Source: Paralvinella palmiformis
Taxonomy: Eukaryota; Annelida; Polychaeta; Terebellida; Alvinellidae
Length of the DNA: 64,000 nt
NCBI GenBank assembly: GCA_025642065.1
Contig: JAODUP010000525.1
Location: 221,001-285,000, forward strand
Direction: 5' to 3'
Of the stretch, positions 1 to 11,213 are shown piece after piece. The first letter of the stretch is position 1; every line of letters starts with the position of its first letter. The notes under the pieces were generated by a model. It was given only the letters and a program-made list of their open reading frames with translations, made no database searches and was not told the DNA's origin. Position numbers and translations under genes: made by a program.

Positions 1-1752
1 TATCTTGTTCACTTGACATCATAATATAAGTTTTTACCCGAACATAGGCAATTTCAGTACTATGAACACTTTTATAGGCAGACTGTAGTGATTCATTAAG
101 GTTAATCTTGATTAGATATTTGTTTAGATAGGAAACAGCTGTCATTTCTATAACTTTAGATATAAATATAAGATTTGAAACGGGTGTGTAATTGCTTAGA
201 ATATTTCTGCCCAAACTATGACTTATTATTAATTGTTTTACAAGGGCAGCTTCCACGGATCTTTGAAAGAAAAACACCCAAAAATAATGTTTTTAACTAT
301 GTTTGTATTAGAGCTGATCAGAACATCCACACAATATTTCAAACGTTATGTAGGCATGGGGTCAACTGCACTGAAAGCATTAGATGACCGTTTTAGCAAC
401 TGTCTGATATCAGTCTCTGTAAAAGGTTCAAATGTATCCATCAATTACACGCATGTCTATTTTACCAATGGCTTACCCTATGCTAAGGTACTGGAAGAGA
501 ACCAACTATGTATCTTTAATTTGTTTTGACAGAAGAAGTTATTAAAACAATAGGCCATATCTGGGCGATAATATTTGAAAAGACAGTTTGAGTTTTGTGT
601 AATGTTTTAATCACAACACTGAAAACAGCCCTTTGATTTCCTTTGGATGCTTTGATCTTTTTATTATAATATTCAGATTTAGCCGAGGCAAGGGTATTTT
701 TAACTAGAATTATACTGATCTTGAACATTTCATAATGAACACACAAACTGGTCCTGATCCAAAGCCTCTCACAATACCTGTTGTGTCACTTTGCAGCTAG
801 TATGTTTTTATCGTACCATGTAAGCATTGCTCTTCATTTTATTTTCCTTGTCCTAAAAGGTGCATGCTCATCTAAAATGTCCCTGAATGTACTAACATAA
901 AAATACCACCAGATAATCCACACCATCCGGGGAATCCTACTTGTGAATTGACGTATATTTTCTATATGAAATAACTTTAGCTTAAACAGACTGTTTCTGT
1001 AATGATACATTAATATATAAGACATAATATGTGACCTTGTATTTGTATTCTGTCTTGGACATGCTGTAAGAGATTGGCTGATCTAAGAATGTTAGCCAGT
1101 TGCTTAGTATCTGCATTTCTCTGGCAATCCCAATGTATATCGAAATAATTGACAGATGGCCGCTGTTGGTAGAAAGAGAGTCAACAAATTTCGTAAATTA
1201 CTTGAAGCAATCTGCTGCTTTCAGGCCATATTTATTAGTGGGGTGTACTCGGTAGATAATAGCTAAACGAACACTTATCCCCCCAAATACAAAACCCAAT
1301 TGCTAATTTTCAAAAGACTTAATCTGAAACCGTAAATGGATTTCACACTTCAAAGAATCACGAAGAAGAATGCCCGCTCCCCCACCTTTCTTGTGAATCC
1401 GAGCTGCATGATGGAATGAATATCCAGCAATAGTCACTTCACCAACAATTATCTGGTTTGAAACATTATCAGTCAGCCAAGTCTCTGTAATGCCAAGACC
1501 ATCAATATCCATATCCTTAACAACATCAGATATTTCATCAGTTGTATTACACATTGACTCACAATTTATAAGACCAATCCTTACATTTTCTACAGATGTG
1601 CAGTAATATGGTGTTAATGGCACATTGATCAAATAACTTGGATCACACCCCATCTGCTTAGGATGCGTTTCTTTACTCGTGTGCATCGCTAAGCTAATGG
1701 TATTACCACGATAGGGCCGCAAGACAAGCAGTTGACCCTCAGTGTAATTCAT
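1..1752 (-). mobile_element. Decayed CR1/L2-like LINE, endonuclease plus start of reverse transcriptase
   Basis: This is a non-LTR retrotransposon pseudogene read on the minus strand and truncated by the left edge. In order, the frame at 1752-1303 shows the start of an APE endonuclease: an asparagine-rich entry, a TETWL motif near 1488-1474 and a GGGAGILL stretch. After a stop and frame shifts, an FDIHWD motif (the DFNIHWD-type endonuclease motif) lies near 1145-1129. The DEHAPFRTRKIK motif that usually follows the endonuclease is near 860-834. A linker frame at 746-516 contains SAKSEYYNKKI. Below about 240 come fragments resembling NYTPVSNLIF and LNESLQSAYKS, the usual start of the reverse transcriptase. 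The end of the endonuclease, where the SDH motif would be, appears deleted between 1025 and 990. Several stops and shifts show it is dead. Assignment to the CR1/L2 group comes from motif style, not from a tree. Confidence 0.85.
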
Positions 1753-1998
1753 TACAATTATAGAATGAAAATAAGTGAAAACAGTGTTCTTATGGTAAAC
1801 ACTGGAGTGAGCGATAATATAGAGCGTAAATGATCAGTTAAAAATTAAATAACAAAATATAATCAACTTATACTAATATAAGTTAGTATAATAATTAATC
1901 AGATATATCAGAAAGATGCTTATTCCCAAATAAGATTGACTAAACCTGGAAATGTAGGCATACCTATCAAATGTAACATTTAACTGAAACCAAAAACA
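1753..1998. other. AT-rich spacer, nothing recognised
   Basis: This is the interval between the LINE and the SINE. I see no repeat, RNA gene or convincing open frame in it. The LINE may extend a little into it, but no motif supports that. Confidence 0.5.
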
Positions 1999-2165
1999 AG
2001 CGCGTTGGACAACAGATCACTACCACCCGTGTTCAAATCTCGGCGTGGGCATATCTGAAGGTTGTTTCGTCTTTAACTTCGCCTCATTACCTTTGGAAGT
2101 CGCTCGGCCCATTTAGCCTACCCTGTGCACAAAAGTGGCCGTAAAACATGAATCATCATCATTTT
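1999..2165 (+). mobile_element. tRNA-derived SINE, copy 1, slightly 5' truncated
   Basis: Same family as the copies near 11.1, 23.2, 30.3 and 32.1 kb. It starts inside the tRNA-like head (AGCGCGTTGGAC), carries a B-box-like TGTTCAAATC, then the family body (GGCATATCTGAAGGTTG, CTCGGCCCATTTAGCCTAC), and ends in an ATC-repeat tail. Near-matching 14-bp flanks at 1985-1998 and 2166-2179 (TGAAACCAAAAACA and TGAAACCAGGAACA, 12 of 14 the same) look like a target-site duplication, which fixes both ends. It codes for nothing and would depend on a partner LINE for movement. Confidence 0.85.
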
Positions 2166-2179
2166 TGAAACCAGGAACA

Positions 2180-3240
2180 CGGCTAATCATTTTCATTATA
2201 AACGTGCTGAAAATTAATTTGGTTTTATTAAATTGTTGATCCACGTCCACCAATATATCTCGCTCTATTTGTTGTAGTAATAGTAATACATGTAGAACCA
2301 GGAGGCAAAAACAGTCGGAGATATAAAATACAAAGCAACAATGAAATAATATTTACAATGATATGGTAATAATAAAATGATAATACTATCCATTAGGGTT
2401 CGCGTACGTTATAATCGTATGGCATTGCATGACATGTTAATTAAGGTTATTTGAGCCAAACTAAATATGATTAAGGTTAGACACAACTAAATCTCAATAC
2501 AACACAACCTTAATGGAATATCGTATTATCTATATTTATATTAATATTGCCTCATTGTTGACTTCCTAAAACATAAGCTCAACGTACCTAATCCTGTAGG
2601 AATACATATTCCAATACTAGAATTTGTGTACTCTTCAATCACCATAGTTTCTGGTATGAGTAAACTACACATTTATTGCACATTCTGCGGAGAGCAAACA
2701 AAGGCATTTGTTAATCCTTAATGTCCTTTGAGATGCTATAAATTAAATTCAACGTCTTTATTGCTATTTGAATGGGGTGATTTTAATGTGAATGTAAATA
2801 TTGTTAGATTTTTACGGGGTAGACTAAATGGACATAACGAATTCCAGAAACAAATGGGGTCGGCAAAATCATGAATGTACTGTAATTCAATGAAATGATT
2901 TAATATTATAGAGGCAAACTTCATATTTGATCCCATTTTTTGGAAGGCACTATTTTTATTTCCCTAGCCTTGGCCTTCGATAGCTTCTCCTTAGGATGAC
3001 GTAGAGATGAAGGGCCATATATGAGCGTGTGCGTTCGTTGGTTTCTTTATTTCTTTGATCATTTATGTGTGTATGCATGTGTCTGTGTCTGTGTGTATGT
3101 GCGCGCGCACGCGAGTGTATCAGCCAGATAATGTTTGCAGAATCAGTAACAGTTATTAGTATCTAATTAATATTCTTATGATACTGGTGGTTAAGGTTAT
3201 GATGTTTGAAATGATTGTAACAAGAACACGAATCGTAATT
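2180..3240. other. Unrecognised AT-rich stretch
   Basis: I see no RNA gene or known element here. A 66-codon open frame on the minus strand (2936-2736) contains FADPICFWNSLCPF, which faintly recalls the FW-containing linker of LINEs but is too weak to call. A short alternating GT and GC tract lies at about 3066-3112. Confidence 0.4.
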
Positions 3241-3295
3241 GATGATGTTTATGATGATGATGATGATGATGCTGATGATTATGATGAGGGTGATG

Positions 3296-3365
<70 letters not shown>

Positions 3366-3408
3366 TTAATATTAATATTAATATTATTATTATTATTATT
3401 ATTATCAA
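3241..3408. repeat. GAT then TAA/ATT microsatellite with mirror-complementary halves
   Basis: A GATGAT tract (about 3243-3290) is followed by a pure TAA run (about 3298-3364), which passes through TATTAAT steps into an ATT run up to 3404. The TAA and ATT halves are complementary to each other, so the tract can fold as a hairpin. Open frames over it, coding for poly-Asn or poly-Leu, are artefacts of the repeat. Confidence 0.9.
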
Positions 3409-4133
3409 TAGACTGATATATATTTTCCTACCTTTGAACCTATGCAAGCTCCTGGTTTTCGCTATTGTTACAATCACAAGTAAATTAATTATTATTTCAT
3501 TTCAAGCAATTAAGCTACAATCATAATTTAATGACTTAAATTAAACTGTAAGTATTTAAAGAATGTTCAGTGAAAAAAAGACAATCCTCATCTATGAAAA
3601 ATATATTTCCATTATCAGGAGAAATAAAATCCACTTGCTTCAAACGTCCTCATCTCCCCCCCCCCCCCCCCTCGACTATAACGAACCAATAACACGTCTG
3701 AGACATTTTATCTAATATTATGATGTCATCTGAATAAAAAGAAATGTAATTATTCTACTCGGTAGTGAAAGTGAGTGACACTAGATAATGGGTTACCTTA
3801 TTACAGAGCTAGCAGCCTTAGCCTCCAAAGATTCAACCATTACACAGTAATAAAGACAATGTATGCCATAGCAACACTATGATATCTAGTCACACAAGAC
3901 GTAACCTTTATTTTGAGTGTTCTGTCTCGTCAACAAAAGGTCATGCCTCAGGATTTAGACGTGTTGATGTATGTCTCCATGACAAGTGACTAGCTAGGGT
4001 CCATTCGTGACACCTTTTCACCTTTGCCAGCAACAGTGACTAGCATAAGCATACCCAATGGACGCTACTTGCTAATGGCCTTTCCGCTCTTTTCATATTA
4101 ACGCTTTATAGAATTGTAACTCCCCACTAATAA
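3409..4133. other. Unrecognised stretch with a short poly-C run
   Basis: A run of 16 C lies at 3656-3671. I see nothing else of note: no element, RNA gene or repeated block shared with the rest of the window. Confidence 0.5.
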
Positions 4134-4680
4134 ATGATGTGTATCTCAACTACTACGAGTACAACTACTAGTACTACTACTAATACTACTACTACTACTA
4201 TTACTACTACTACTAATACTATTACTTGTACTGCAACTAGTATTACTAAAACTACTACTACTACCACTACTACTATTACTGCTACTACTTCTACTCCTAA
4301 TTCTACTGCTACCACTGCTACTACTATCACTACTACTATCATAACAATTACTCCTTCCTTTACTAATATCACTACTACTATTAATACTTCTACTGCTCCC
4401 ACTACCACTACTACTACTATAATAATAATAATAATACTAATACAACTAATATTACTACTTCTAATAATTGATGTATTACTACTGGAAAAGTTACTGATAA
4501 AGGTATACTACTATTACTACTACTACTCCCACTACTACTACCAATACTACTACTACTACTACTATTACTACTACTACTACTACTACTCCTACTACGGCTA
4601 CTGCTATTGTTACTGTATTTGTTATTATTAATATTACTACTACTACTACAAATAATAACAATAGTTGTAGCAAAAATAGC
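4134..4680. repeat. Imperfect ACT/TAC trinucleotide tract
   Basis: About 550 bp of interrupted ACT repeats, with mixed TAA and ATT steps around 4415-4460 and 4620-4650. The long overlapping frames (Thr-rich on plus, Val-rich on minus) reflect the trinucleotide period and are not genes. Confidence 0.9.
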
Positions 4681-5489
4681 ATTAGCAATAGTGCTAGGCA
4701 GATAATGAATAGGTCAGCAATGAAATGTGTTGCAGAAAGTTGGAGCCATGTGCATAATTGTGTAACATAGAGATACACAATTCTCCTACGTGAATACATT
4801 CATTTCACTAGACTATCTGGTCTTATTTTGTTAAGATAGAGTGGTATGAACATATTTTGATATTTAAAGGCGCATTATTTAGCTAAGATAGCCATCAGCT
4901 TGCTAAGATAACGATTTCCTTTAAGGTGTATGACAGAATGGTGTCGGTTGTCATCCATCAGAATGACTGGCTTTTTATGTAATTAATTGTCAATGTTTGA
5001 GTTAGACACAAAAGGAAAAAGAGATTGTTGTATGAAACAATTAAGTATGACTTTCTGGAATGAGTGCTGCATGTTAAAAGTTTGTCTTCACTAATTATGA
5101 TAATAACACCGTAATGTATTGTCCAGAATACAGATGATACTAAAATATTATAATTACAAAGTGAAGAACACGTTAATGGTATACGTTTTATTTTATAATT
5201 ATCTTTTCGAAATGAATTATTCAATGTAAAATTGTGTTGTTTATCTAACGAACTGTCAATCACTGTCAACTTGATTTTTAAGATCGTTTTTAGCAAAGGT
5301 AAAAAAAAACCTAATACATACTTGGATGACCAATCAATAAATGGTTACAACAACTAATATGCAAATATATTGCACATAAATATGTATATTCTTTGTAAAG
5401 GAAGATATAGGTAGCTACTCAGAAAGCACAACTAGTCAACGTCTGGGACATACTCATTCATATTTAAGCCTGGATTTGATGATGTGGGG
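4681..5489. other. Unrecognised AT-rich stretch
   Basis: No feature is supported. The 112-codon minus-strand frame (5296-4958) has no recognisable motif and lies in very AT-rich DNA. Confidence 0.4.
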
Positions 5490-5504
5490 CAGTGGTACTT
5501 AACT
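5490..5504 (+). repeat. hAT left terminal inverted repeat
   Basis: CAGTGGTACTTAAC pairs with the complement of 7830-7844, allowing one gap and two mismatches. It marks the 3' end of the element relative to its transposase. Confidence 0.75.
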
Positions 5505-5669
5505 TTGTTGGATATACTGAATCCTGCAAGTTTCATCAATTCATAATTGGAAAAATTAAATAAAATTTATTTAAAAGATAGATATGTGTTTTATTAGTAC
5601 ATAAAATGAACCATGCAACAGTTGCACACAAAATCACTGTGTTCAAAGAGCACAACCAAGAAAATGTGA

Positions 5670-7367
5670 ATTTCACACAAAAACATAACTCAATGAATAT
5701 TTACTGCATATCAATGTGACTTTTGATGTTGCATTTTCAGATACTTGTTCAGAAATAGGCGTCTTCATCTTGGCATGTGCATCTCTCATATTATTTTTGC
5801 AACAATATCTATTCGTTTTATTAGTTTTAATATCTACCAATCTCGAACAGGATTGCTCGCAAATATACGTTGTAACAAACGGTATGAGTACCTCAACAGC
5901 TTTCTTAGCAGTAAGAGAGTATGGCACGATTTTGTGACACCAAAACGTTGAGAGCATTGTTGTTCAGAAGAGTTGCTGTTGAAGTTGCCTCTGCTGAAGT
6001 TTAATGATTTCGCCGAGGTATTCATCCTTGAGGTCTGCTGTCGCAACACTAAACGTGAACAGCTGTCTCACCCATGATTGATATGACTCTCTGGTGAGGG
6101 AGTATCCGTCGAGAGACTTTATGAGCTCATCTAAGTGCATGGCAATTGCTTGCTTCAGCTCCCATTTTATATAAATGTATCCAATTCCAGACACGTCTTC
6201 GATCTTACTTACACAGTCATCCACTAGGGGAATGTTTGCGAGGTTATCATGCTCTGTTCATCGTTTCCATAAAGATAGGTTTTAAAAAGAAAACGACTTC
6301 AGGTTTTCTTCCGCTTTGTTGATGTTGATTCCACTGCCCTGCATCTGTCGATTTATATGATTGAGAGCATCGAAAATATCAGCCATGTACGCTAAAATGA
6401 GAATGAACTGCGTGACAATGTTGGTATTATCGCAAAAGCAGGGGTAATGTCACACGCATGGCAAAAACACCATTCAACACGTTTCCTGGGATAACTACGG
6501 AACATTAGAATGGTACAGAAATAATTCAATTTCAGAGCCCATTTCATTACACAGCTCTTTAAATATGCGGTGCCTGTTGGCACTATTTTGCACGTAGCTC
6601 ACACATTCAACTACAGTTTGTAATACTTCTGCCTGTTTTTGAGGCACGGTTTTTAATGCCACCACATGCTTGTCCTCTTAGAGTGGCTGGAGTTACGTCC
6701 GAACAAACAGCAGAAACCATTTGAAGAAGTCACACACGAGTTTCTTCACATCGACTGCCTTTGTTGTTGTTGTAAGAGGCTTATAAAATAAAACAAATCT
6801 TCCTTTATCACGTCGTCTTTCACATAGCGCAAGAATACAACAAGCTGGCTTAGATTTGAAACGTCGGTGATCTCGCCGAGTTGGAGTCTGATTGTTTTGC
6901 TGGGCTTTAAATCAGATCTGCAACTACTTGAGCCAAGATGTCATAACTCATGTCACCCATTCTGCTGCTGATAGTGTCATTTGAAAGAGAAATTTGGGAA
7001 AACTTAGTTTCAGCAACTTTTCCCAGCATGATATTCGCCATCTTCAATGAAGCAGATTTCACCAATGGTATGTGGTTTGCCCTGCTTTACGATCAGGTAC
7101 GCAACATCATACGATGCTGCCAGGTTCGATTTGTGTAGGGGTTTACGGGCGAGAACAGGCACAGTAGCCCTATCATCTGGCTCTCTTGAATTCATTTCCA
7201 TGCAGCTTTATGAAGTGCTGCTTCAATTTTGCCGGTGCTAGACTAGAATTGCTCAACTTGGCATTGCATATCGTGTATAGAGGATACTGAATCCCACCAT
7301 ATTCCATTATACACGTGAATCCATATTGTACATATTCGTCCAACCACTTTCTTTTTTTGCTCGACAT
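5670..7367 (-). pseudogene. hAT transposase pseudogene (ZBED5/SCAND3-like)
   Basis: The reading order is clear on the minus strand although the frame is broken many times. At 7367-7173 lies the BED-type zinc-finger start (KKRKWLDEYVQYGF, then ICNAKLSNSSLAPAKLKQHF). The first cysteine of the CxxC pair is replaced by tyrosine, while the HxxxxH half remains. At 7130-7050 is an AKQGKPHTIGE-like segment. At 6650-6530 is KTVPQKQAEVLQTVVECVSY followed by ELCNEMGSE. At 6410-6340 is LAYMADIFDALNHINRQMQG. At 5880-5800 is the C-terminal dimerisation (hATC) region, with VLIPFVTTYICE and LVDIKTNKTNRY. The part that should hold the central catalytic block and the GLCTDGAPAM-type motif seems deleted near 6700. 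It cannot make an active enzyme. The family assignment rests on several separate motifs and I am confident of it. Confidence 0.9.
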
Positions 7368-7526
7368 AATTAGTATGAAGCGATTGAAAGATTAAAAGAA
7401 ATTCACAAATGCCGTACAATCACAACATCCGCAAGTCGCCTACTGAGCCCAACAAGTTCCCTGCAGCACATATATCAAAGCCACACTAAGCGTGACGTCA
7501 CAAATAATACGAGGGGTTGACGTAAC

Positions 7527-7529
<3 letters not shown>

Positions 7530-7583
<54 letters not shown>
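7530..7583. repeat. CA microsatellite inside the hAT element
   Basis: About 26 CA units, lying between the transposase start and the right-hand terminal repeat. Confidence 0.95.
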
Positions 7584-7593
<10 letters not shown>

Positions 7594-7829
7594 TACTAGT
7601 TTGTTAAGAAATAGATAGGAAATTAAAGGAATATGCATTCACTCTTATCCACTCTTATCCACTCTTATATAAATGTTACTAAAGAAAAAATATGTTTTAA
7701 AATATTTGTGCATGAATGTTTTACCCTTCCCGCTACATATAGTATTGTTAAAAATAGACTTGGAATTCTTTACTTCTGCCGAACCCCTGAGACTGACTCA
7801 ACGAACCACTGGGGTTTGATCGAACCCAT

Positions 7830-7844
7830 GTTAAGAACCCCCTG
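7830..7844 (-). repeat. hAT right terminal inverted repeat
   Basis: Read on the minus strand from 7844 it is CAGGGGGTTCTTAAC. Inward of it, the sequence keeps the GGTTCG and AACCCC steps seen in the subterminal part of Charlie-like elements. Confidence 0.75.
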
Positions 7845-8315
7845 CCGTAGAGATACAAGGGATTCATTTGTAGCGGATAATATTGTATTACTCAATTATA
7901 CAATATGCTATATTATTAATGAGGACCATTCAGAACATAACAAAGTATTTGATTCCCTGCAGTGGTTGAGGATAAAAAAGTGTATTAGTAGTCTTAGCTT
8001 ATTCAGAATGTTTCCGAAAAGCTTTTTAAGGCCATTCTCCTTTCATTGATCATTCGTATGTGGGTAACTGCAAATTCCATAAGTAAATTGGAACTGAATG
8101 GAATATATAACATTTCACCTTTAGCTACTTTACACCTACAATGCAGAAAATAATTAACGGGGTTTATGTGGATTATATTTAGCAACGAGTGCGACAGACC
8201 AATTATGGCAGCAACTAAAATTCAAATGAATTTGCCATAACATCAACACATTCCAGCTGGTCATTACGATGGACACTGAAAACATCCGAATGTAATTCTT
8301 AATCTTGACCTTTTC
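7845..8315. other. Unrecognised stretch
   Basis: The open frame at 7633-8049 crosses the end of the hAT element and is chance. Nothing else is recognised. Confidence 0.4.
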
Positions 8316-8760
8316 TGAGTGAGTGAGTGAGTGAGTGAGTGAGTGAGTGAGTGGGGTGGGAGTGTAGGTGAAGTAGTGTGTGGGGTGAGTGAGTAGTGGT
8401 GTGATGGTGGTAGTATGAGGGTTTATGGGAGTGGATGAGTTGACAGCAGTAGTGAGTGAGTGAGTGAGTGAGTGAGTGAGTGAGTGAGTGAGTGAGTGAG
8501 TGAGTGAGTGAGTCAGTCAGTCAGTCAGTTAGTCAGTTAGTCAGTTAGTCAGTCAGATAGTCAGTAATTTCATAATATATCGACACTAGAAACTCACTCA
8601 CTCACTCACTCACTCACTCACTCACTCACTCACTCACTCACTCACTCACTCACTCACTCACTCACTCACTCACTCACTCACTCACTCACTCACTCACTCA
8701 CCACTCACTCACTCACCACTCACCACTCAATCACTCACTCACTCACTCGCTCATCATCAT
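8316..8760. repeat. Facing GAGT and ACTC tetranucleotide arrays
   Basis: GAGT runs lie at 8316-8353 and 8452-8512, then GTCA-type repeats to about 8565, then ACTC repeats at 8592-8755. The GAGT and ACTC arms are exact complements separated by about 80 bp, so this is an inverted repeat of roughly 60 bp or more per arm made of microsatellite. ACTC tracts also mark block D of the composite tandem units further right. Confidence 0.9.
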
Positions 8761-9240
8761 TTAAAACACATATTGGTTTTCGCCACAAAATGTTATATAT
8801 TGTACTCTAACATTATAATATTCCAAATTCTATTTTGTAATCCGATTATAAATGTGACTATTTATGACTATTTATGACAGATTAAATGGGTGGAACGTAT
8901 CCCAGAATAACTGGTACGAATGAAACAATATGGTGGCTTTAAAGCCAAGTAATTTATATTGTTTTGTATAATGTCCGGCAAAATAAAGATGTTTGAGGCA
9001 TTTGCAGTATATATATGTTTATTAAAGGGAAATTTAGTCAAGATGACATCAGGGATGTTATTATTTTTTCGTGTTTATTGGACAAAGGCAAAATGTGTGA
9101 CTTATGGTGTGGAAAACTTGTCGATATTACTCTGGGGAAAACCAGATTGTTCTTCGGACTAACGGCAATTATTGAATAAATATTACATTGATATTGTTAA
9201 AGATTGCCGCTGAACATGTTGAGTTTTTGTCCGGGTTTTT
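8761..9240. other. Unrecognised AT-rich stretch
   Basis: No element or RNA gene is recognised. The 67-codon frame at 8959-9162 has no known motif. Confidence 0.4.
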
Positions 9241-9530
9241 GTTACTCTCTCTCTCTCTCTCTGCCCTCTCTCTCTCTTTCTCTAATTCACACACGCACGC
9301 ACGCACACACACACACACGCACACACTCTCACTCTGTCTCTCTCTGTCTCTCTAACTCACACACGCACACACAAACACACACACGCGCGCATACACATAC
9401 TATCGTTCTCTCTCTGTGTGTGTGTGTGTGTGTGTATGTGTGTATGTGTGTGTGTGTGTATGTGTGTGTATTTGTATTGTTTCTTCTTCTTTATTTGGTA
9501 TTTGATTGGGTGCGTGTGTGTGTATGTGTA
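9241..9530. repeat. Compound CT/CA/GT microsatellite
   Basis: CT runs, CA with CG interruptions, further CT and CA, then GT with TATG interruptions. The 154-codon frame across it is an artefact of the dinucleotide period. Confidence 0.9.
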
Positions 9531-11125
9531 AATATACTGATGTTATTTGTACTATCCTATGCACACGAACAAAACCAAAATCGATTTCCCTTTACGGCAC
9601 ATGGCGTTAGAAGTGATAGCTTATTTCTGATTAGAGTACGAACGACTTTGATTAAAAGAGCTTTATGAGATTTCGGATACTTTCCCTAACATAACAAGTT
9701 AACCTCCATGAAAAGTTTGTAAATGTAACTAATTCTGTTCAGTAAGGTACTATTTAATGATATTTAGTTCAGTACACTTTAACAAAGGTTTAGCATCTAA
9801 TTGATGATGGTGATGGGGGAATTAGTGATGTTTCTGCCAATTCTGATAAGAATATTAGCTTTCTAACATTTATGTGAGATTCATCACGTTAACCTAAAAC
9901 TAAACTTATATGCATACAGAAAACAAGTAAGTTAGTTTATATTAAAATGATATATTAACATATGTCACGGGTCTCTTGAGTTAAAGAAAATGTTAAACGA
10001 AAATATCAGTTAATGAACAATATGTCAAATTATATTTTGTACATCTTCTTGAAGAACACGAGTAATTAATCAGTTGATTAATTCAAATAAAATAGGCCAA
10101 ACGATTGATTTATTTCTCGTTACAATCACTATTTCTTCTATTATCTTCAATGGGCACCCGCCTGCCCCCTTCCCAATAAAAATATTACAGGGTCAAAAAA
10201 ATTGAAATTAATATAATAAATATATTGTCTCGAAACCAATCCTCATCTACAACACACAACTTTCCATTATTAAACGAAATTAAAGTTTACCAAATGTTAT
10301 CATAGTCTCAAACAATTGTTGAAATTATGAGTTTGTATAATTATGACTCCCTCCTAATAAGTCTATTGTAAGCCTAGAATCAAACTACTCACCAAGAACA
10401 AAATGCTGCTATCCCACTGTTCTGATTTAACCGGATTTCTCAAATGATCAACATTTCCATTTAATTAAGAACATCAATTGTTATAGACTTTGGACGTTTT
10501 GCTATATTGGTTGATGACATTCCTTCTTCCATTTGCACATCTCTGTCATTATGCGATATCATACTATCAGCAGGAGACTGGGTCAATTGTTAAAAATATA
10601 TCGTGATAATATAAATTTCTTATCTGAAAAGAAATCCACACAAAGGAATGACTTGAGTTCTAGTAGAATAATCACGTCAGTGCTATACCATTAATAACGT
10701 TTCTAATTGTAATATAATTAGCAAAAGTGAATACATCTAGCTATATAAAATGATCCTTACAACACACCTGAAGATATGGCAATTCACAACTAGATTCACT
10801 ATGATATTTCTTTACGTCTTAAACATTAGAGCTTCTACTTTATAATAGAGAAGAACGCTGTCAGACATATTTCCATTTATATATACCACAATCGTAGCGA
10901 TTCCAATACAATTGTTTGTCATAAATACAGGTTAAATTAAATATTTAAATACTACTAACATAATTACCTATTCAAGTATTACTATTGCTGCTTCTGCTAT
11001 CATTACTCCTTCTGTTTCTATTATTATTACTACTATAAAAGTAGTATTAGTAGTAGTAGTAAATAAGCTGTAGTACTAGTAGCAATACGATGATTATTGC
11101 CATTTCACAATCACTTTCTTTCACA
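9531..11125. other. Unrecognised AT-rich stretch
   Basis: I see no gene or known mobile element. Short imperfect ACT and TAG steps lie at 10975-11085. It does not visibly match any block of the tandem units. Confidence 0.4.
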
Positions 11126-11213
11126 TGGTAGGCTAAATAGGTCGGTCGACGGCCAAGGTTAATAGGGCAAGTTAAAGATGAATCTTTCTTCAGAGATGCC
11201 CACACCGAGTAGT
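11126..11213 (-). mobile_element. tRNA-derived SINE, copy 2, body fragment
   Basis: The reverse complement carries the family body: GCCCACxCCGAG at the top end, the GTTAAAGATGAA stretch, and TAGCCTACCATGTG at the lower end. The tRNA-like head and the tail are missing or decayed. Divergence is higher than in the other copies, so it is probably older. Confidence 0.7.

Larger units (their letters stand above)
5490..7844 (-). mobile_element. hAT DNA transposon (ZBED5/Charlie-like), nearly full length, inactive
   Basis: Terminal inverted repeats bound a 2.35 kb element: CAGTGGTACTTAAC at 5490-5503 and, read on the minus strand from 7844, CAGGGGGTTCTTAAC. Both fit the CAG-GGTTCTTAA-type ends of hAT elements. 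Between them lies one decayed transposase on the minus strand. A CA microsatellite (7530-7583) sits between the right-hand end and the transposase start. The 8-bp flanks (5482-5489 and 7845-7852) match at only 4 of 8 positions, so the target duplication is mostly lost, in keeping with an old insertion. Confidence 0.85.

Noticed and set aside
175..529. Plus-strand frames of 70 and 98 codons
   Set aside because: They lie antisense to the decayed LINE reverse transcriptase on the minus strand.
3163..3526. Poly-Leu and poly-Asn frames as low-complexity proteins
   Set aside because: They are the two strands of a TAA/ATT microsatellite.
4127..4799. Thr-rich and Val-rich frames
   Set aside because: Produced by the ACT trinucleotide period. 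No flanking coding signal.
7633..8049. 138-codon plus-strand frame
   Set aside because: It crosses the right-hand terminal repeat of the hAT element and has no motif.
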